DNA from: Branchiostoma floridae
Lineage: Eukaryota > Chordata > Leptocardii > Amphioxiformes > Branchiostomatidae
Length of the DNA stretch: 60,000 nt
Assembly (NCBI RefSeq): GCF_000003815.2
Contig: NC_049983.1
Location: forward strand, 15,688,246 to 15,748,245
Direction of reading: 5' to 3'
A program made the position numbers and the translations under genes. The notes below the pieces were generated by a model. It ran no database searches. It worked only from the letters and a program-made list of their open reading frames with translations, and had not been told where the DNA came from. Below are positions 11,054 through 24,833 of the stretch, one piece after another (the stretch's first letter is position 1; each line of letters begins with the position of its first letter).

Positions 11054-13423
11054 AATGTAACATCTACAAATCTTCCCCTGCTGCTCAAAGAACTTTTGTA
11101 TTGAGCATCTTCGATCTTGTTTGCGTCAGCAGAAAATCGCTGCTTTTGCCTCCAGCTCATCTGGAGAATCTTCCTTTCAAGCGTAGCCCTGCTCTGTTGA
11201 GAGCAAATGATGCCATTTGAAGGTATCTACTGTAAATTCAAAAGTGCACGTGATGGCGTACATGTAGGAAACTTACAGTGTGACTACATTATTCAATAAT
11301 TCAAGGGTTGGTGCACACTGTTGTGTAGTTGCCACAAAATCTTGAACATTGAACAGGGCACAGGAACGATAGAGTGCATCTGAATGGGGTTATTATGTTT
11401 AAAAAAATGATGAATGGCCCACTGAATGTTCGCATATATTTTTCACATGGTAAGGTTTACCAAAAGAAAAAAAAATCATTGGTTTGCACGTACTTAACGT
11501 TCTCAACAAATAAGTGGGGGGAAGATTTCGTACGAGAGTCGTTCCAAATTGAGCGACCACGCTAATCAATAAATCAATCCAACAACCAATTAAATAATCA
11601 ATTAACTTCAGTCTATCAACTGATTTCAGTTGATCGGCCGATCAATTAACATCAAGTATAATTATGAACTACTTCATCAATAACCACCAAAGCTCAAATT
11701 ATCATGGCCCATTTCTTTCAGGCGACGCTCTTTTGAAATCAGCTTCATTTTTGAGGGATTGGATTGAGTCAAAACCACTAGCAACTGAGTTGCACCTAGA
11801 ATATGAGGGACATGGGTCAACATCAGAGCTTTCACTAAAACCCACTTCTTTTCGACATATGAGGGAATATGTCAGTATATATTTTATGGTACGGGGAGCA
11901 CAAAGAATGCCCCAGACAGCACCAATCTTTAGTGTAGCTGATCCTTACCCGTGTTCCTCAAACCTAATACTGATATTCGAGACGTCACCTGCAAAAGAAT
12001 AATCACAATGATACTGGCAATAGTTTCACTCCTACATGTAAACTATTTTGCTTCTGGACGAGGGCGCCAACTTCGTAGACTGGCCTATAATTCAAGAAAC
12101 TTTCTTAAACATCACTTCTAAGCCCTGATCTCTACTTTAAGACTTCAGCATGGATAAGGACTATGACTTTTTGCTTTGACAATGGATCTGTCAATGTGTC
12201 AGAGCCTTCCTGAAAAAAACAACAACAGTGCCTTCATGACTGAGGGAGTAAACCCGGGCTCATTAAAAACAGAAATATATACATAAATAGACACGAAATT
12301 CATACATTCCCCGAGCTATAAAAGAATAAAATGATTCATGTTTTCGAAGCTTCAAGATCGGCGAGGTGAAGGTGATGGCTAAGGCCCGACAGACTTCATC
12401 GTACGATTGCAAAACTAGTTGCATTCTTGAGACAGTCGTACATGTCTTAGATTGTTGGTTTTGTCAACGCTATAGCCCCTTTTTGGAGGCAGAATTCCAG
12501 ACTGGTTCGAAGCTGGAATCACAGACCTCGAAACAGCAATCGCAGCTAAAACAAAAGCACTACTTTACTACAGAGAGCCCTTAGAGAACCCACTGCACCA
12601 ATAACCTGAAAAAAATCTGCCACATCTAAATTGTGGCACTCATGTGTGACTACTAATTTACACTTAATTCATACTTTTGACACTCTCCTCTCCAAGCAGC
12701 ATCGCTTTACGATATATGCGGATAGGTTCACGCTAGAGAGAAGACAGTTACCTCGTTGACAAATTGATCAAAAGTCAGATTAATTTGATGTTGCATATCT
12801 AGGTTAATTGGATACCCACGGCTTGATTACCGTTCACTATTGAATGCCAGAAACCGATATTTGCTCGCTACATGATCCATTGTTCCATGGATTGACTACC
12901 CAAAAGGGCAGCATATGTATTGTGAAAATGACCTTCTTATCCAGGCACCATTTATTATAAGTTTAGTAGGTTGTAAATCCCAATGGAGCTATGAATACAA
13001 TCGATTAACTTGTATGTACAAGTTGCGTGCAATTTGAAGTTAGGAAGTACTTTGTCCGTTTTGCTACAGTAAGATGATGGTATTGGACTGACAAACGTTG
13101 CATAAACGACATTCAGCTGAGAAGTAATGGAGCAGACAATAGGTTTGCAGACACGGATTACAATAAATGGCTCTATTCAAATGTTACCTTCAGTACTTAT
13201 ACATAAATTATTATTAAAATGTTTGCTTTGCGTCATGGTTTCTGAAGCATTCTCGTGTGATAGTTAAGATAAAATAGCCTTTATACGTTGCAAGAATGTA
13301 AAGATCTTAATCAGGTCAAAAGCTTTCCGGCAATATCTGGCTGTAAAAAATCGTCAAAAGAGATTCTAAAACCACAAAGGCAATTGGTTATACCCTTTTT
13401 CACTAGAACAGCGCTCTTGTCGA
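11054..13423. other. intergenic with an ATCAAT-rich tract
   Basis: At 11562-11650 the words AATCAAT, ATCAATTAA and CAATTAA recur and end in the perfect palindrome TTGATCGGCCGATCAA (11630-11645). A 112-codon plus-strand frame follows (11664-12002) with no recognisable domain, and a 72-codon frame lies at 12366-12584. Neither has enough support to be called a gene. Confidence 0.4.
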
Positions 13424-13442
13424 GCTCTCTCTCTCTCTCTCT
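13424..13442. repeat. short (CT)n microsatellite
   Basis: About nine CT dinucleotides. Confidence 0.9.
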
Positions 13443-16400
13443 ATGCTACCTAGAATTCGACAGATCACTCAGCAAATTGCATGAAAAATACAAATCTTTT
13501 AAGATAAGGCTTTATGAGTTTTTTAATCACACACCAGCAGGAAATCGAAGGTTATACACACTCATTTTAGGTTAAATTGAGAGTGTAGCGCGATCGCCGT
13601 CTAGTAGAAAGGGACCTTATAGCGCTGCGAAGTTGCAACGAAACTTTATCCTTGCACCTTGACTGACATTCACATACTACTGCAAATTAGAAACGTACAT
13701 CTTCCTTTTATCTTTGTTATCACCAACGTCGTTTCACAAACAACGAGGAACTTCATCCATCCTAAGACGCTCATTTTAGTATCTGTCAGTCAGGATCAAC
13801 GATGCATATACTGAAGTATCTGATGAGAGCTGTATCGTGACTGCTGTAAGTCGTGAGGTATTTATCCTTCCCTGTCCGTCATGGTAAATTTATACTCTTA
13901 TGAAACCTCACCGGCAACGTTACATCCTCCCCCTTCTGCAGCTGATTGATGTCACGCTTGGAGAGGCAGTGGAGGTAGCGATGGCGCCCTCAAGGCAACT
14001 CACATCAAGCTCGTTTATAGACCTGCCAAGCTGTATTTCATTGGTCCAACGAGACTTTGTATCTCGGTAAAAGGTAATAAGGTCATGGCTGTTCAAAGAA
14101 GACCACATGAAAAAACCAAGACGCCTACGCTCTTGGCCGGGGCTTTGAAACGTGCTTAAGAAAAACCGATACGTACAAAGGTCATATAGGGCTCTTGAGA
14201 GGGCAGTTGTTAACCAAATGACCCGGCAAATTCTTGGATCACGCAAGGTCAGGGCTCATTTATGTCTTGGCCGTAGATCTTCTTTTAGTTTGGAGCCGAC
14301 AGATCGAAAACGCGCTACTTGTGACTCTCAAAGCATCTGCGAACGTATATCAAATATCAGTTCCTTCCAAGAGGACGAGACCTGTGAGCGACTAGAACAT
14401 CGGAACATGTAAGCAAACAGTGCTTCTCGACAACCGAATGATATCGACTTACTAGTTATCTTCTTCTGAAAAACGAAGGCTACACAATGGGTTGTAGAAA
14501 GACTTGCTAGACGTACCCTGGACACTTGGAGTTGTACACGTACACTTAGCGTGTCTGTTTCAGGTAAAATGGTTAGCTGGAATGTCTAATGGTAAATAGC
14601 TTGCCTCAAATTGCCCCAACGCATGCACGAGTTGCATTGACACATGGAGTGACCAAAACCTTCAAGACAACATCTCGTATTGCAGTCATCAGGAGTTGGC
14701 TTGTAGAACTACCTCTATTCCTTGAGGCGTTGATAAGTCCAATCTTAATGCTGTCCGTGTAACAATAGGCAGCGAACGTATTTTTAAAAGACTAAGCACC
14801 ATAGATACAGCTAGCTAAACAGTACCGTTTTACAGTGCCCTATGCCTTATCCTCATCACTTGGTGAAAGCGGAAAAAAAACTGCAACATGGAAAACAAAA
14901 TGATACTGACACTACTGCCACAAAAGACGCAACTCCTACTTAACGAAAGAATAATATTTAAGGAAGAAAATCTAGAACGACAGTTAGATATGCTAGAAGA
15001 ATCCTGAAGAATATTCTGGTCTTACCAGTGTGACCTCAATAACTTATTAAAACAGAAAGCTTCTCATACTTGGAACTAACTCAAGTGAAATGGTGCAGTA
15101 AGGCTGAAACGACTCGTAATCTAAAATAAGCTTCATATAAACACCCCTGAGATAGAAGCTATCACACTTTTAAAGGTGAAACGACTAGAGGCATTACCAG
15201 AAGTTGCGAGCATTTAGCCATGAGCAATAAAGTGAAGTTCAAGGATACCAAAGTCAATTTCACGGTTCTGGAAAATAGTCTATGAGATTATGGTAATAAA
15301 AGCCTCATACCGTGTTAAACGGGTTTAAGCTTTGAAGGTGGTTGCAATAAACAACGACCGACTGATTGTCTTCAGGCTTTATATAGAGTAGTTGGAAATG
15401 TGAACAGTGGAAGCAGGGGGATTTAGCACAGTTTGTGTAATCTAATACGAAAGATTTCCCAACTGGCTCGCATGTGATGAACACTCTACACGTAATATCT
15501 ACGCAAACGTTACGGGGCATTGGCTACGAGGCAGGAACCGATCTGCAATAGACACTGTGTAGTGCACTACTAGTCTGCAAGGCAAAATTGACCCAAATCC
15601 CTATGGGGTATTCATGTACTCCTCTTCATGATGTCACGTGGCCCAAACTACAATTTTTAGTTTTTCGGAAACTTTTCACGTGTTGTTTCTCCATCATAAA
15701 CTTAAGAGCAATGTAAACTCACAAAAAGTCTATGTGTGACGTAACATGGCTACAAAATAATCTAAGAGCCCTGCACATAAAAAATGATGCATGAGTAAAG
15801 CTGAAATCTCAACGTTGCACTTGGTTCTCCTCTTACAAGCGCGTTGGCGTGGAGCCGAGTGTGTGTTGTGATTACAGAAAATTGATAGGTATACTTGAAC
15901 TTGAAATTAAACCAATTTAGAGTTGTGTTTTCCATTTACCTTCTCTCATACATCATCCGATAGCTGTCTAAAGAAATGTGCTACGGACTGGGCACAGAAC
16001 AAATATTCGACAAGGTCAAAAGGACAAAACCACATGTGGACGTGGCTGTATGGCATCATAAAGGTCTAACGGGCAATGTTTTTCTGCCTGAGTCCCCCCA
16101 CTTCCAAGTTTCAAGATAATTGTCCACAAGTATCGTGTTTTTTACTTTTCCGTGGGTACTTTTGGGTGCATTTTGGTTTTCTGATACAAAAGCAGTATCA
16201 TCAACCAATAGTCAATTTTAGAATATTAAAAAAATCCAACACATTTTAAAGCGAATATTTGCATAAATAGTTAACTAGTGTTTATTACGCATGGTACATG
16301 ATTCAAGTAATCTTCAACAATTCAAGAAAATTTACTGAATTGTACAAGTTGCTGAACTGTCAAAGACAACATATCAAGTCTACGTGTTTTCGGTCGCTAG

Positions 16401-19400
16401 CCATCGGAATATCTACCATAGAATGTGCATTGCAAAACATTCTTGAAAGGACGCCATTCCTTCACTGACCTCTATAAAACAGTTCAAGACACCAAACTTG
16501 TGTAATGTGTTGATAGCCAGTAGCGCCCATCTGTGACAAATGCCTAATAGGCAGATGGTGCATCGAATCTGTCCGGAGGAAATTTGATTGGTTTTATTCG
16601 CCTTCTCAGCCGTTCTGGATAAGACCGTGCGTGGTTCTTCTCACCGTGTCGAATGAAGAATATTGAGTTAAAATGTCAAAGGTTTACACACAGAAACACC
16701 TGCGGTCGTGCAATATGTCTGGGTGCTGTTGAATATGTGCGGTTGGAAACACGAAGGTCCAATACAAGAATGTGTTACACATGAATAAGTTGGGAATTTA
16801 AAACTTTTATATATTACGTTATATATATGGTACACAATATTCATGATTGTTGCTATCCCCAAAGCTTATGGCTTTAGCTTGTATAACTTTGAATCAAAAA
16901 GTTCGAAGGTTATTTTAGGCCTTAGTTTTATATTTACATCACATTTGGAATAAGTCGAAGACGTGTCTGCTGTATCTGCAGGAATAATCACAATTAATGA
17001 AATGCGAATTTCTTATTTCATTCTTCACTTCAAAGTTTTTCAGTCCCTTGGTCCACATGAAAATACAAAAAAACAAATAGTGAGAAGCAGCCTCATTGCC
17101 GAAGTCATCATAGATATTGATTAGAAAAAAGGAACACTCTTGCAATTTCTTAACAAAGTCATCAATACCTGTCAGCAGCTGCCCGAGCTTTTACAAATTC
17201 CCTGACAGCTTTAAAAGCTTGGTAATTGATACGCCTTATATCCAATGAGTGGATAATGGATTTCTAGATCGCAACCGTAAAGTATGATATGCTTTTAAGT
17301 GTGGGGACGGTCTGTTTCATGTCTATAAGAACGTCAATGCCGCTTATGCCTGCTCGAAAGTAAGGCCACAGTAAGTAAATTTTATGGATGACATCAGCGC
17401 GCGCATTAATTTTCGCATGATTTCAGAAAAAAAAGATTTTCTTCTTCAGAGATGGTCAACGTGACGAGAAAGTACCAAAATGGGCAAATATGTAGGGTTG
17501 TAGGCTAATGGTTGTACCTGTAGAAGTGACACTAGCCTGGTAGCCATGAGTGTAGTTATAGACGTGAAACTACAAATGTAGTTTATCTAGATAGTTGTAA
17601 AAGTGGCCCCAATATGGAAGCCATGAGTGTTGTTGCCATGTTGGTAAGCGACACCAGTCTACTACATTAGTGTCACCTTCACTACACAAGTACATGTCTT
17701 GAATACAGAAATAAATGCCTTGTAGGCAGTGAAACCATGTTTCGTCGCTTCAATTCTTCTTTGTGCGTATATTTGGATAATTGAGCCATCTTGTTTTTTT
17801 ACCCATCTTGCTTTTTTTTCGCCCTATTTCACTATTTTTGCCGTCTGTAGAGGATGTCATCTATAAGATTTACTTGCTGTGGCCTAATGGAGAGGGTCGG
17901 TGACTTGATACATTCCTAAATCTGAAGCGGTAATGGTAGGTCGTCTATAAATGTAGTGATGTAGTGCAGGCTTATTTCGGTTGCACTTTAAACCCATAAA
18001 GTATCCTCTATCGTTCGCTATGGGATCCTATTCCATGCAGGCCAATACGAATGAAAGCTGACATATATAATGGTGATTCATTGCCTGAAAGAAATCAATA
18101 ATCGTTTCACAGATTTGGGGTTCGTACACTGTATCATGTAGTTTATGATGACATAGTTAACAGGTCATTCATAATCAAAAATAGAAAAAATAACCAATAG
18201 AGTGTTCAATTACTTAAAACAACCTCAAACCTGGCTGCAATGATAAATAGACAATCCTTATGTCGGAAAGAAGACTAGAAAATAATGTACTTTTAACTAT
18301 ATTCTTAAAACACTAAAATTATCAATGAAGACCAAGCGCACGATTGCTTGATAACTTGTTTTTAGATTAAAGGACACTTATTTCAAATGACAAACTGGTA
18401 GTGTGACGTGGCATTTGAGATTGCAAGTTAGTATCACATGACAGCTGTACAAAACAGTGTGTTGGAGGTCAGTGGGAGTCAGGCTTGACATATAACCCTG
18501 GGTTGCCTACAGTAATCAACCGGGGTGAACTAATCCGTGTGCTGATGTTCCTGTCAGCCCCAAAGGCTGTCTCATTACTCTTCTGCCATCTCGAAGACTG
18601 TTGCAACGCTTATCAGTTGTTACAAGAAGCAAGAAATAGTGGTAAATTATAGTTTGTAATTTGTACATGTCTACTCTAAGCTGTTATCATTTGAGTTCTG
18701 TTGGTAGAAAATGTTTGTTATTTCCAATGTTGAAACGTGTTTTACAATTGCATGTCTGAAATAAGAAGTCGTGAAGGAGAAAGATTTCGAATTCGAAGGA
18801 ATTTCAAAAGTCTAAAACTACATTTTGTAATGAACTATTGTACTAGAATGTTTTGTGATAAGGTAGCTGTATTACTGTGACTCACAGTTTGATAGATGAG
18901 AAAGTAGAAAAATAATCACAATAAAAAGCTTGTGCCCCGTTGAATAACTGAATTTGGTTTATGTGCTATTCTGTTAGCAGGCTCCTCGAGCCATTTCAAA
19001 CTAGGCTATCAGAAAAGAACATTAATGTCTAATACAAAGTCATAAAAAGTTGCGGCCTGTTTAACAGATTCAAGCATGTATTATAGCCAATGTATGAGGC
19101 AACTTCACAAATGTGACGACAAAAATTATCTATTCATAGACACGTACTAAGCACCAGACCAAATTTACTAAGCTCACCCAACGCAATAGGACGTTCAAAT
19201 TAGCAACATCGATATTGCCACAGTTTCCATGACAGAAGAATGTGAAAGTGATATAATGATAACTGCATCCCATTGCATATGACCAAATTGGCTATCAAAT
19301 AAAATGTCGAATCAAACTACTATCACTAAGTCACTTAGTTCGCAAGTGATTACGCATTCATAATGTCATTTGAAGTCAGCGGCTCAATCAATAAGATATG

Positions 19401-20482
19401 TAAGTTATATCAATAGTTTAGTGACATAGCATACGTTATCATCAGTATCCGGGCGCTTGCGGAACATTCGTCTGCTTTGGGGGTGATCGCTTGTTTGTGA
19501 AGCGCGACCTATGATGTCGGAATGGTAATTTCGGCATCTTGTTCCTAGATTGACCACCACAATTGACTTCTCCAAGCTGATTATTCGACCTTATTTGATT
19601 GAGGTAATGGAACACTACATGGTAGTTTGAACTGCAACCTAACTATGTGAATCTTTACGTGGTTCAGATCTGATAGCTACCCTGGCAAGTAGGCAGTAGC
19701 ACGACCGATAAACGTGGTTGTTGGTTAGACTTTCTATCCTTTAATTCAGTCTTTTGGTCGTCCTGTTACCTATGTGTGTGCAATCATAACCGTGCATGCA
19801 CGCGCCACTATGTACAACCATCCTTTAACAGTGACGGGGGACGCCATTAACTATCTACAACCGAGGCACGTGTCTGATCTGCATAGAGTGACGTCACACG
19901 AGGGGTAGATTGCTGTAGACTGTTTTTTTTATCTAAAAGAATGATGAAGTCCGGTGTATGAGGACGCAGTGCTGCTTTTGAAGATATTCTCGTCGTTTAT
20001 CTTCAAGATGAAAAATGTCTGCAAAATCCGCCAGGCCAGGACAACTGACTGGCCCCACGGGTCCTGGTTCAGATCCCTGCTTCCTTTAACACAGGACCTG
20101 CGGTGATGACACCTTTTAGTTTGTAAATCCATGTCGTATTAACGTGAAAACATTATATCCCTTCTTTATTATATCCGCGACCCCTATTACGCTTAAGGTC
20201 TCTCCACATTTCCGTAGTGGGACATACTCAATCACATTTCCTGTTGACCCCTGACTCTCTCAAACAACATCGGCGATTGGTTCAAGTTTGCTACTAACAA
20301 AGTGGAGAATTTGATAACAACCATTGGTATTTCCTGTGTTCCCAACGGGAGCACCAATATACAACCCTGGACCTCGGTGACTACATGCAGTCCATGGATA
20401 TTGTCTGGCACATTCATCTTCCAGAGTGTATCTTGAACGCCACGGTTCGTTCTAGAGTGAGTCGTTTGTCAAAGTCGGCAAC
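13443..20482. other. intergenic, no gene recognised
   Basis: Seven kilobases without a credible gene. At 13920-14412 overlapping frames on both strands (108 and 86 codons) coincide with a more GC-balanced segment but show no family features. The GTTCAGATCCC near 20072 resembles a B box without a matching A box or fold. The rest is AT-rich unique sequence. Confidence 0.45.
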
Positions 20483-21606
20483 TGAATATAGTTGACGGCA
20501 ATGAATTGATCCCTCCAGTGACACCAACACTTCTTGCTTAGTCTCACATTTATGTAAAAAAGGCCCAATGGCATGTACATTCGTTTGGGGAGTATTATCA
20601 AGGCTCAGTGTCAGAGGCATACAAAAGAATATACAAAATAATATTATGATGTTATTGCTGAATATACTTGTCGGCTATGAGTTGATCTCGCCAGTGACAC
20701 CAACATCTCTTGTCTAGTATCACAGAACAGGACATTTATGTATTACTAAGCAGGGCTCGAAATACCACATGCATATGCAAGTTTGTGCAAGTAAAATTGG
20801 TGTGGTGCAAGTAAGTTTAGACCAAACTTACACCAGTGCAAGTTACTTTTGTCCTCTAATACCTGACATTAGAAAAAGCTTACACACACCGAAAATATTT
20901 CCTGTCATTGAAAGGTAAAAGAAAATAACACTGAATAAAAAAAAAAGCCTAAATTTGTTATTTCTAAATTTGGTTAGACATCCAGGTAAACTATTTTTTA
21001 AAACAAATCCATCTCTACAATGCTAATGATTCCTATGGTGCTGTCTTACCTTGATTTGCATATGAGTTACATTTGCATACTAATTAGTGACTTCAATATG
21101 TTAAACTGGTTTTTCCAGTTATATGTATTGTATTGAGTTGTTCTACCACTTCATTCTGGAGATGCTTAAGAATAGTTACTGTGATGGATGTCACTCGAAG
21201 AGTCCAGAAGAAATCTATGGATCTTATCGAGTTGTAGACATTGAATTGTCTTTAATTGAGGCTAAATTCACAGTTTTTATGAAACAGTTTGTACAATTTC
21301 AAACCAAAAATAAGATACGCTACGGAAAAACAAATATCCAAACATGTGGTCTTTACCGGTATGTATCCCCATTTACTCATGTACATTTGCAAATTTTCAG
21401 AAGAGGAGATAAGGGGTTAACAGTTCACTATTTTGGGTTGTGCAAGTAAGTTTCTTTTGGTGCAAGTTACCTTTGGCTTAACTTGCACAGGTGCAAGTTG
21501 ACTGAAAAGTGTATTTCGAGCCCTGCTAAGAAAAGCCCATGTACATTGGTGAGTATTATCATGGTTCAGTGTCAGCAGCATACAAAAGAATACTAGGATG
21601 CTATTG
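20483..21606. repeat. tandem duplication (~170-bp unit) split by a transposon
   Basis: Unit 1 (20483-20658) and unit 2 (20659-20750 plus 21531-21606) share, in order, TGAATATA.TTG.CGGC, GA.TTGATC.C.CCAGTGACAC, CAACA, CATTTATGTA, GCCCA, CATGTACATT, GAGTATTATCA, GGTTCAGTGTCAG and GCATACAAAAGAATA. Unit 2 is interrupted between CATTTATGTATTACTAAG and AAAAGCCCATGTAC by the hAT-like element. The duplication is therefore older than that insertion. Minus-strand frames over unit 1 (20414-20620, and 20232-20417 beside it) have no recognisable domain. Confidence 0.8.
20751..21525. mobile_element. non-autonomous hAT-like transposon, CTAAG duplication
   Basis: Perfect terminal inverted repeats of 15 bp, CAGGGCTCGAAATAC at the left and its reverse complement at the right end (21511-21525). 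CTAAG flanks both sides (20746-20750 and 21526-21530), a 5-bp target-site duplication. CAGGG termini are typical of hAT elements, and the hAT5 group makes 5-bp duplications. Subterminal GTGCAAGT words, several on each side in both orientations (left 20795-20845, right 21438-21500), look like transposase-binding repeats. It has a 108-codon internal frame (21123-21449) with no transposase motif, so the element should depend on a full-length relative. Confidence 0.82.
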
Positions 21607-24243
21607 ATTACAAGACGTTAGATTCAGAGTAGACAACCAGTGGGGTTAGCCGTAATGATAAAGCCGGTGTGATGCAAAATGGGGCAATTTGTTGCTTTCG
21701 CGGTTTCCATCGATTTGTGGCCAACCTTTCTTGATAGAGGTAGAGTTGAGTGAGAGCCATGAGCATACATAGGGGGTGCGACGATTACTCTATGAATACG
21801 AAGCAGACCCATCACTGTATATGAGGAGACTGACTTGCTTGAACACTGCACGAAAAGTGGAATCTACCAACAGCGGTTGTTCAGTGATATAAGTGGGTAT
21901 CTATAGCAATGTCCAGTGACTCCAATTTTTTTCACACTCGAGTCAAGAGTTTATTTATTTATTTAAGTTAAGAGTTAAGTTGCTAGTTTTTTCTATGAAT
22001 GACTACCTTGGGCGTAAGACCTCAGTCCTTCTGATATTCCAACTGTCTTGAACACTCGTATTTCTGAACTGCACCTTATAAAGGGATTACTAATACTGCG
22101 TCGTCTCTTCTAAGGTGGCATTCTTATGTTACCCGGCAGAATTATGGAAGTTCCCATTATTTGGTACGAATTCAGCCCGTGTGGCCAAGACGCGTGGCAC
22201 ATGAGTAAAATCCTCCTTCAGCCATTTGTTTACTCATGCATGACATATTCTGATTCTTTGTAAATTGCCTTGATGATATTACGCACATACAAAGAAGCGT
22301 GTTTCATTGCAAATCTGAACATATAATGAAATGTAGATATATTAGGTACATGTACCCAACACCTACCCCCAACACACAGAAAACAAACACATGTCGGTAT
22401 TATTGCAAAAGATTAAATATTACACGGGATAGGCAATACAGATAACAGATACAATTGGGTTTGATAAATGAAGGAAAGGAACTACACGCCTTTCCTGCAG
22501 TTCTTAGCAATTGTGCCTAACAGCAATCCAACTGCAGAGTCCTTTCATTTGCCCCTGACTTAACCGGCGTTCCAGTATTTCACATCAGAGCGGATAAAAC
22601 TTGCATTGCGTTAGACATGAACAAGATTCATGAAAAATGTCCGTGGGAGACTTAACCGTCTTTCAAAACATGGACTATAAGAATGGCATTTGTTTGTTTC
22701 ATATGAATTGTAGCATCTTACATGGAAATATAGCAACATGGTAAAACATAAGCATTTGAAAATTGACGACTTGTGGGGCTAGTTATGATGGATGATGAAA
22801 AAAAAAAACTTCTGGCGAGAAAGCGTGGAATGCCCCTCACTCTTCATACACAAGTTCGTCCCGAGGTAGTGCCGTATATATAGATGCAGTTGCTCAAACC
22901 AATGCTTATAAAATTGATTAAGTACCACAGCAAAACATCTTACATAAAGAGTACAAAGCAAGTTACCTTTAAGACGTTGTCCTACCAGTATCTTATGACT
23001 ACAAGAGTTTCTGCGCCTTCGTTGTGTTGTCCCTTCTTGGCGAAAATGTCCTCTAACCGTAGCTTGGCGCTCGTTACTCTTCGAAACCGACTTGCGTTGT
23101 CGGTTTTTGATAGGCAGTTGGTCATGTGACCATTAATGACTCACTGAATAATTGATCAAATACAAGACTCGGGCCGGTACCTACCTTTCCTGCTTAGTAA
23201 CCGCTGTCTCGAGCAATTTTGCTACACAAATTGTGTCCACATTCTCAAATTGTCTTACTGACTGAAATAGCACTTAAGCGTGAAGAAACCAACAAAATTG
23301 GACAATGTGATAGTTCAACACACAGCTCTTCTATCTTGCTATATATAGCAAATGCAGTACAAACTCTCTTAATATGATTGCAACCACGTCCTGGTATGAT
23401 GCAAATTGGTACATGTATGTCAGAAGGTGATCTGCCTCTCGCGGATAGATGCAAATATGTACGTCAGAGGGTGAGCTGTTTCTGGCGGATAGACCTAAAC
23501 CAAATTGTTTCAATTTTCTCGGCTGCAGTAGCCGCTAGTTCTAATCTATTTTGAGCGGCTTGTGCCAGGATAGAAGTCATTAACTAGTGGCATGCTATCT
23601 GCATTATTAGGAAGGCCTATAGGCTTAGAGCACCCCACCTTATATCATGCACTTAGCAAACTAGGGCAAACGTCTACCAGCTTAATGTCAGGAACAGCGT
23701 AAGCGCTAGAAGTAAGTTTCTAGAATATTCCAATGGTCTCCCGGCAAATATTACCATATGACAAATATTTTCATTTGCTGGTACAGATAGAACACATGGT
23801 GCATGTTCTCTACATGCCCTGTCGGTGCATGTTCTCCGAGTAGTAGTACATGTCCTGTCTATTAAAGCGGAACTCGTAAGGGAATGTCATAAAAAATGTA
23901 GTAAATGCTGTATTTGAAAACAAGTGGACCAGCTCATACTACTGCCGAATAGAATGACAGATGTAATCAGAATGAAATATGTGCAAACTATTCAGCATAT
24001 CTTTGATTTTAAGTTTTAGCATTTTGTTTTAACCATGTAATTCATCGAGAGGTATAGTCTCTCTATTGTTTGACATGAACACGGAAGCTAACGATTGAAA
24101 AGAATACTACAAACTCACAAAAAGCACTCTGCACTTAGTATACAAACAGGAAGATAAGTAAATCGTTGAATGTTGATTATTATGCTAGTAAAGTACTTGA
24201 CCCTAGCACCTCATCGACCTGTTAGCCGAGTACACATAATGAC
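21607..24243. other. intergenic, no gene recognised
   Basis: Apart from the small tandem duplication at 23398-23491, I see no structure. Frames of 60-81 codons around 22779-23129 have no domain. Confidence 0.45.
23398..23491. repeat. two-copy tandem repeat, 50 and 44 bp
   Basis: Unit 1 (23398-23447) and unit 2 (23448-23491) share GATGCAAAT, TGTA, GTCAGA.GGTGA, CTG and GCGGATA in order. The second copy is 6 bp shorter. Confidence 0.85.
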
Positions 24244-24808
24244 NNNNNNNNNNNNNNNNNNNNNNNNNNNNNNNNNNNNNNNNNNNNNNNNNNNNNNNNN
24301 NNNNNNNNNNNNNNNNNNNNNNNNNNNNNNNNNNNNNNNNNNNNNNNNNNNNNNNNNNNNNNNNNNNNNNNNNNNNNNNNNNNNNNNNNNNNNNNNNNNN
24401 NNNNNNNNNNNNNNNNNNNNNNNNNNNNNNNNNNNNNNNNNNNNNNNNNNNNNNNNNNNNNNNNNNNNNNNNNNNNNNNNNNNNNNNNNNNNNNNNNNNN
24501 NNNNNNNNNNNNNNNNNNNNNNNNNNNNNNNNNNNNNNNNNNNNNNNNNNNNNNNNNNNNNNNNNNNNNNNNNNNNNNNNNNNNNNNNNNNNNNNNNNNN
24601 NNNNNNNNNNNNNNNNNNNNNNNNNNNNNNNNNNNNNNNNNNNNNNNNNNNNNNNNNNNNNNNNNNNNNNNNNNNNNNNNNNNNNNNNNNNNNNNNNNNN
24701 NNNNNNNNNNNNNNNNNNNNNNNNNNNNNNNNNNNNNNNNNNNNNNNNNNNNNNNNNNNNNNNNNNNNNNNNNNNNNNNNNNNNNNNNNNNNNNNNNNNN
24801 NNNNNNNN
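24244..24808. other. assembly gap (565 N)
   Basis: Unsequenced scaffold gap. Its right edge is a TA run, so a repeat-induced assembly break is likely. Frames that cross it are meaningless. Confidence 0.99.
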
Positions 24809-24833
24809 TATATATATATATATATATATATAT
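24809..24833. repeat. (TA)n at the gap edge
   Basis: At least 12 TA dinucleotides. The true length is unknown because the run begins at the gap. Confidence 0.9.

Noticed and set aside
11664-12002. 112-codon plus-strand frame
   Set aside because: No recognised motif, signal or neighbouring exon. Length alone is not enough.
13920-14412. Overlapping 108- and 86-codon frames on opposite strands
   Set aside because: No domain, no splice context, and both strands open equally, which suggests composition rather than coding.
20030-20100. tRNA-like B box (GGTTCAGATCCC) near 20072
   Set aside because: No A box at the right distance, the T-arm stem does not pair, and no cloverleaf can be drawn.
20232-20620. 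Two adjacent minus-strand frames that might be one broken gene
   Set aside because: Neither half resembles a known family, and the upper half falls in the tandem duplication, whose second unit does not keep the frame open.
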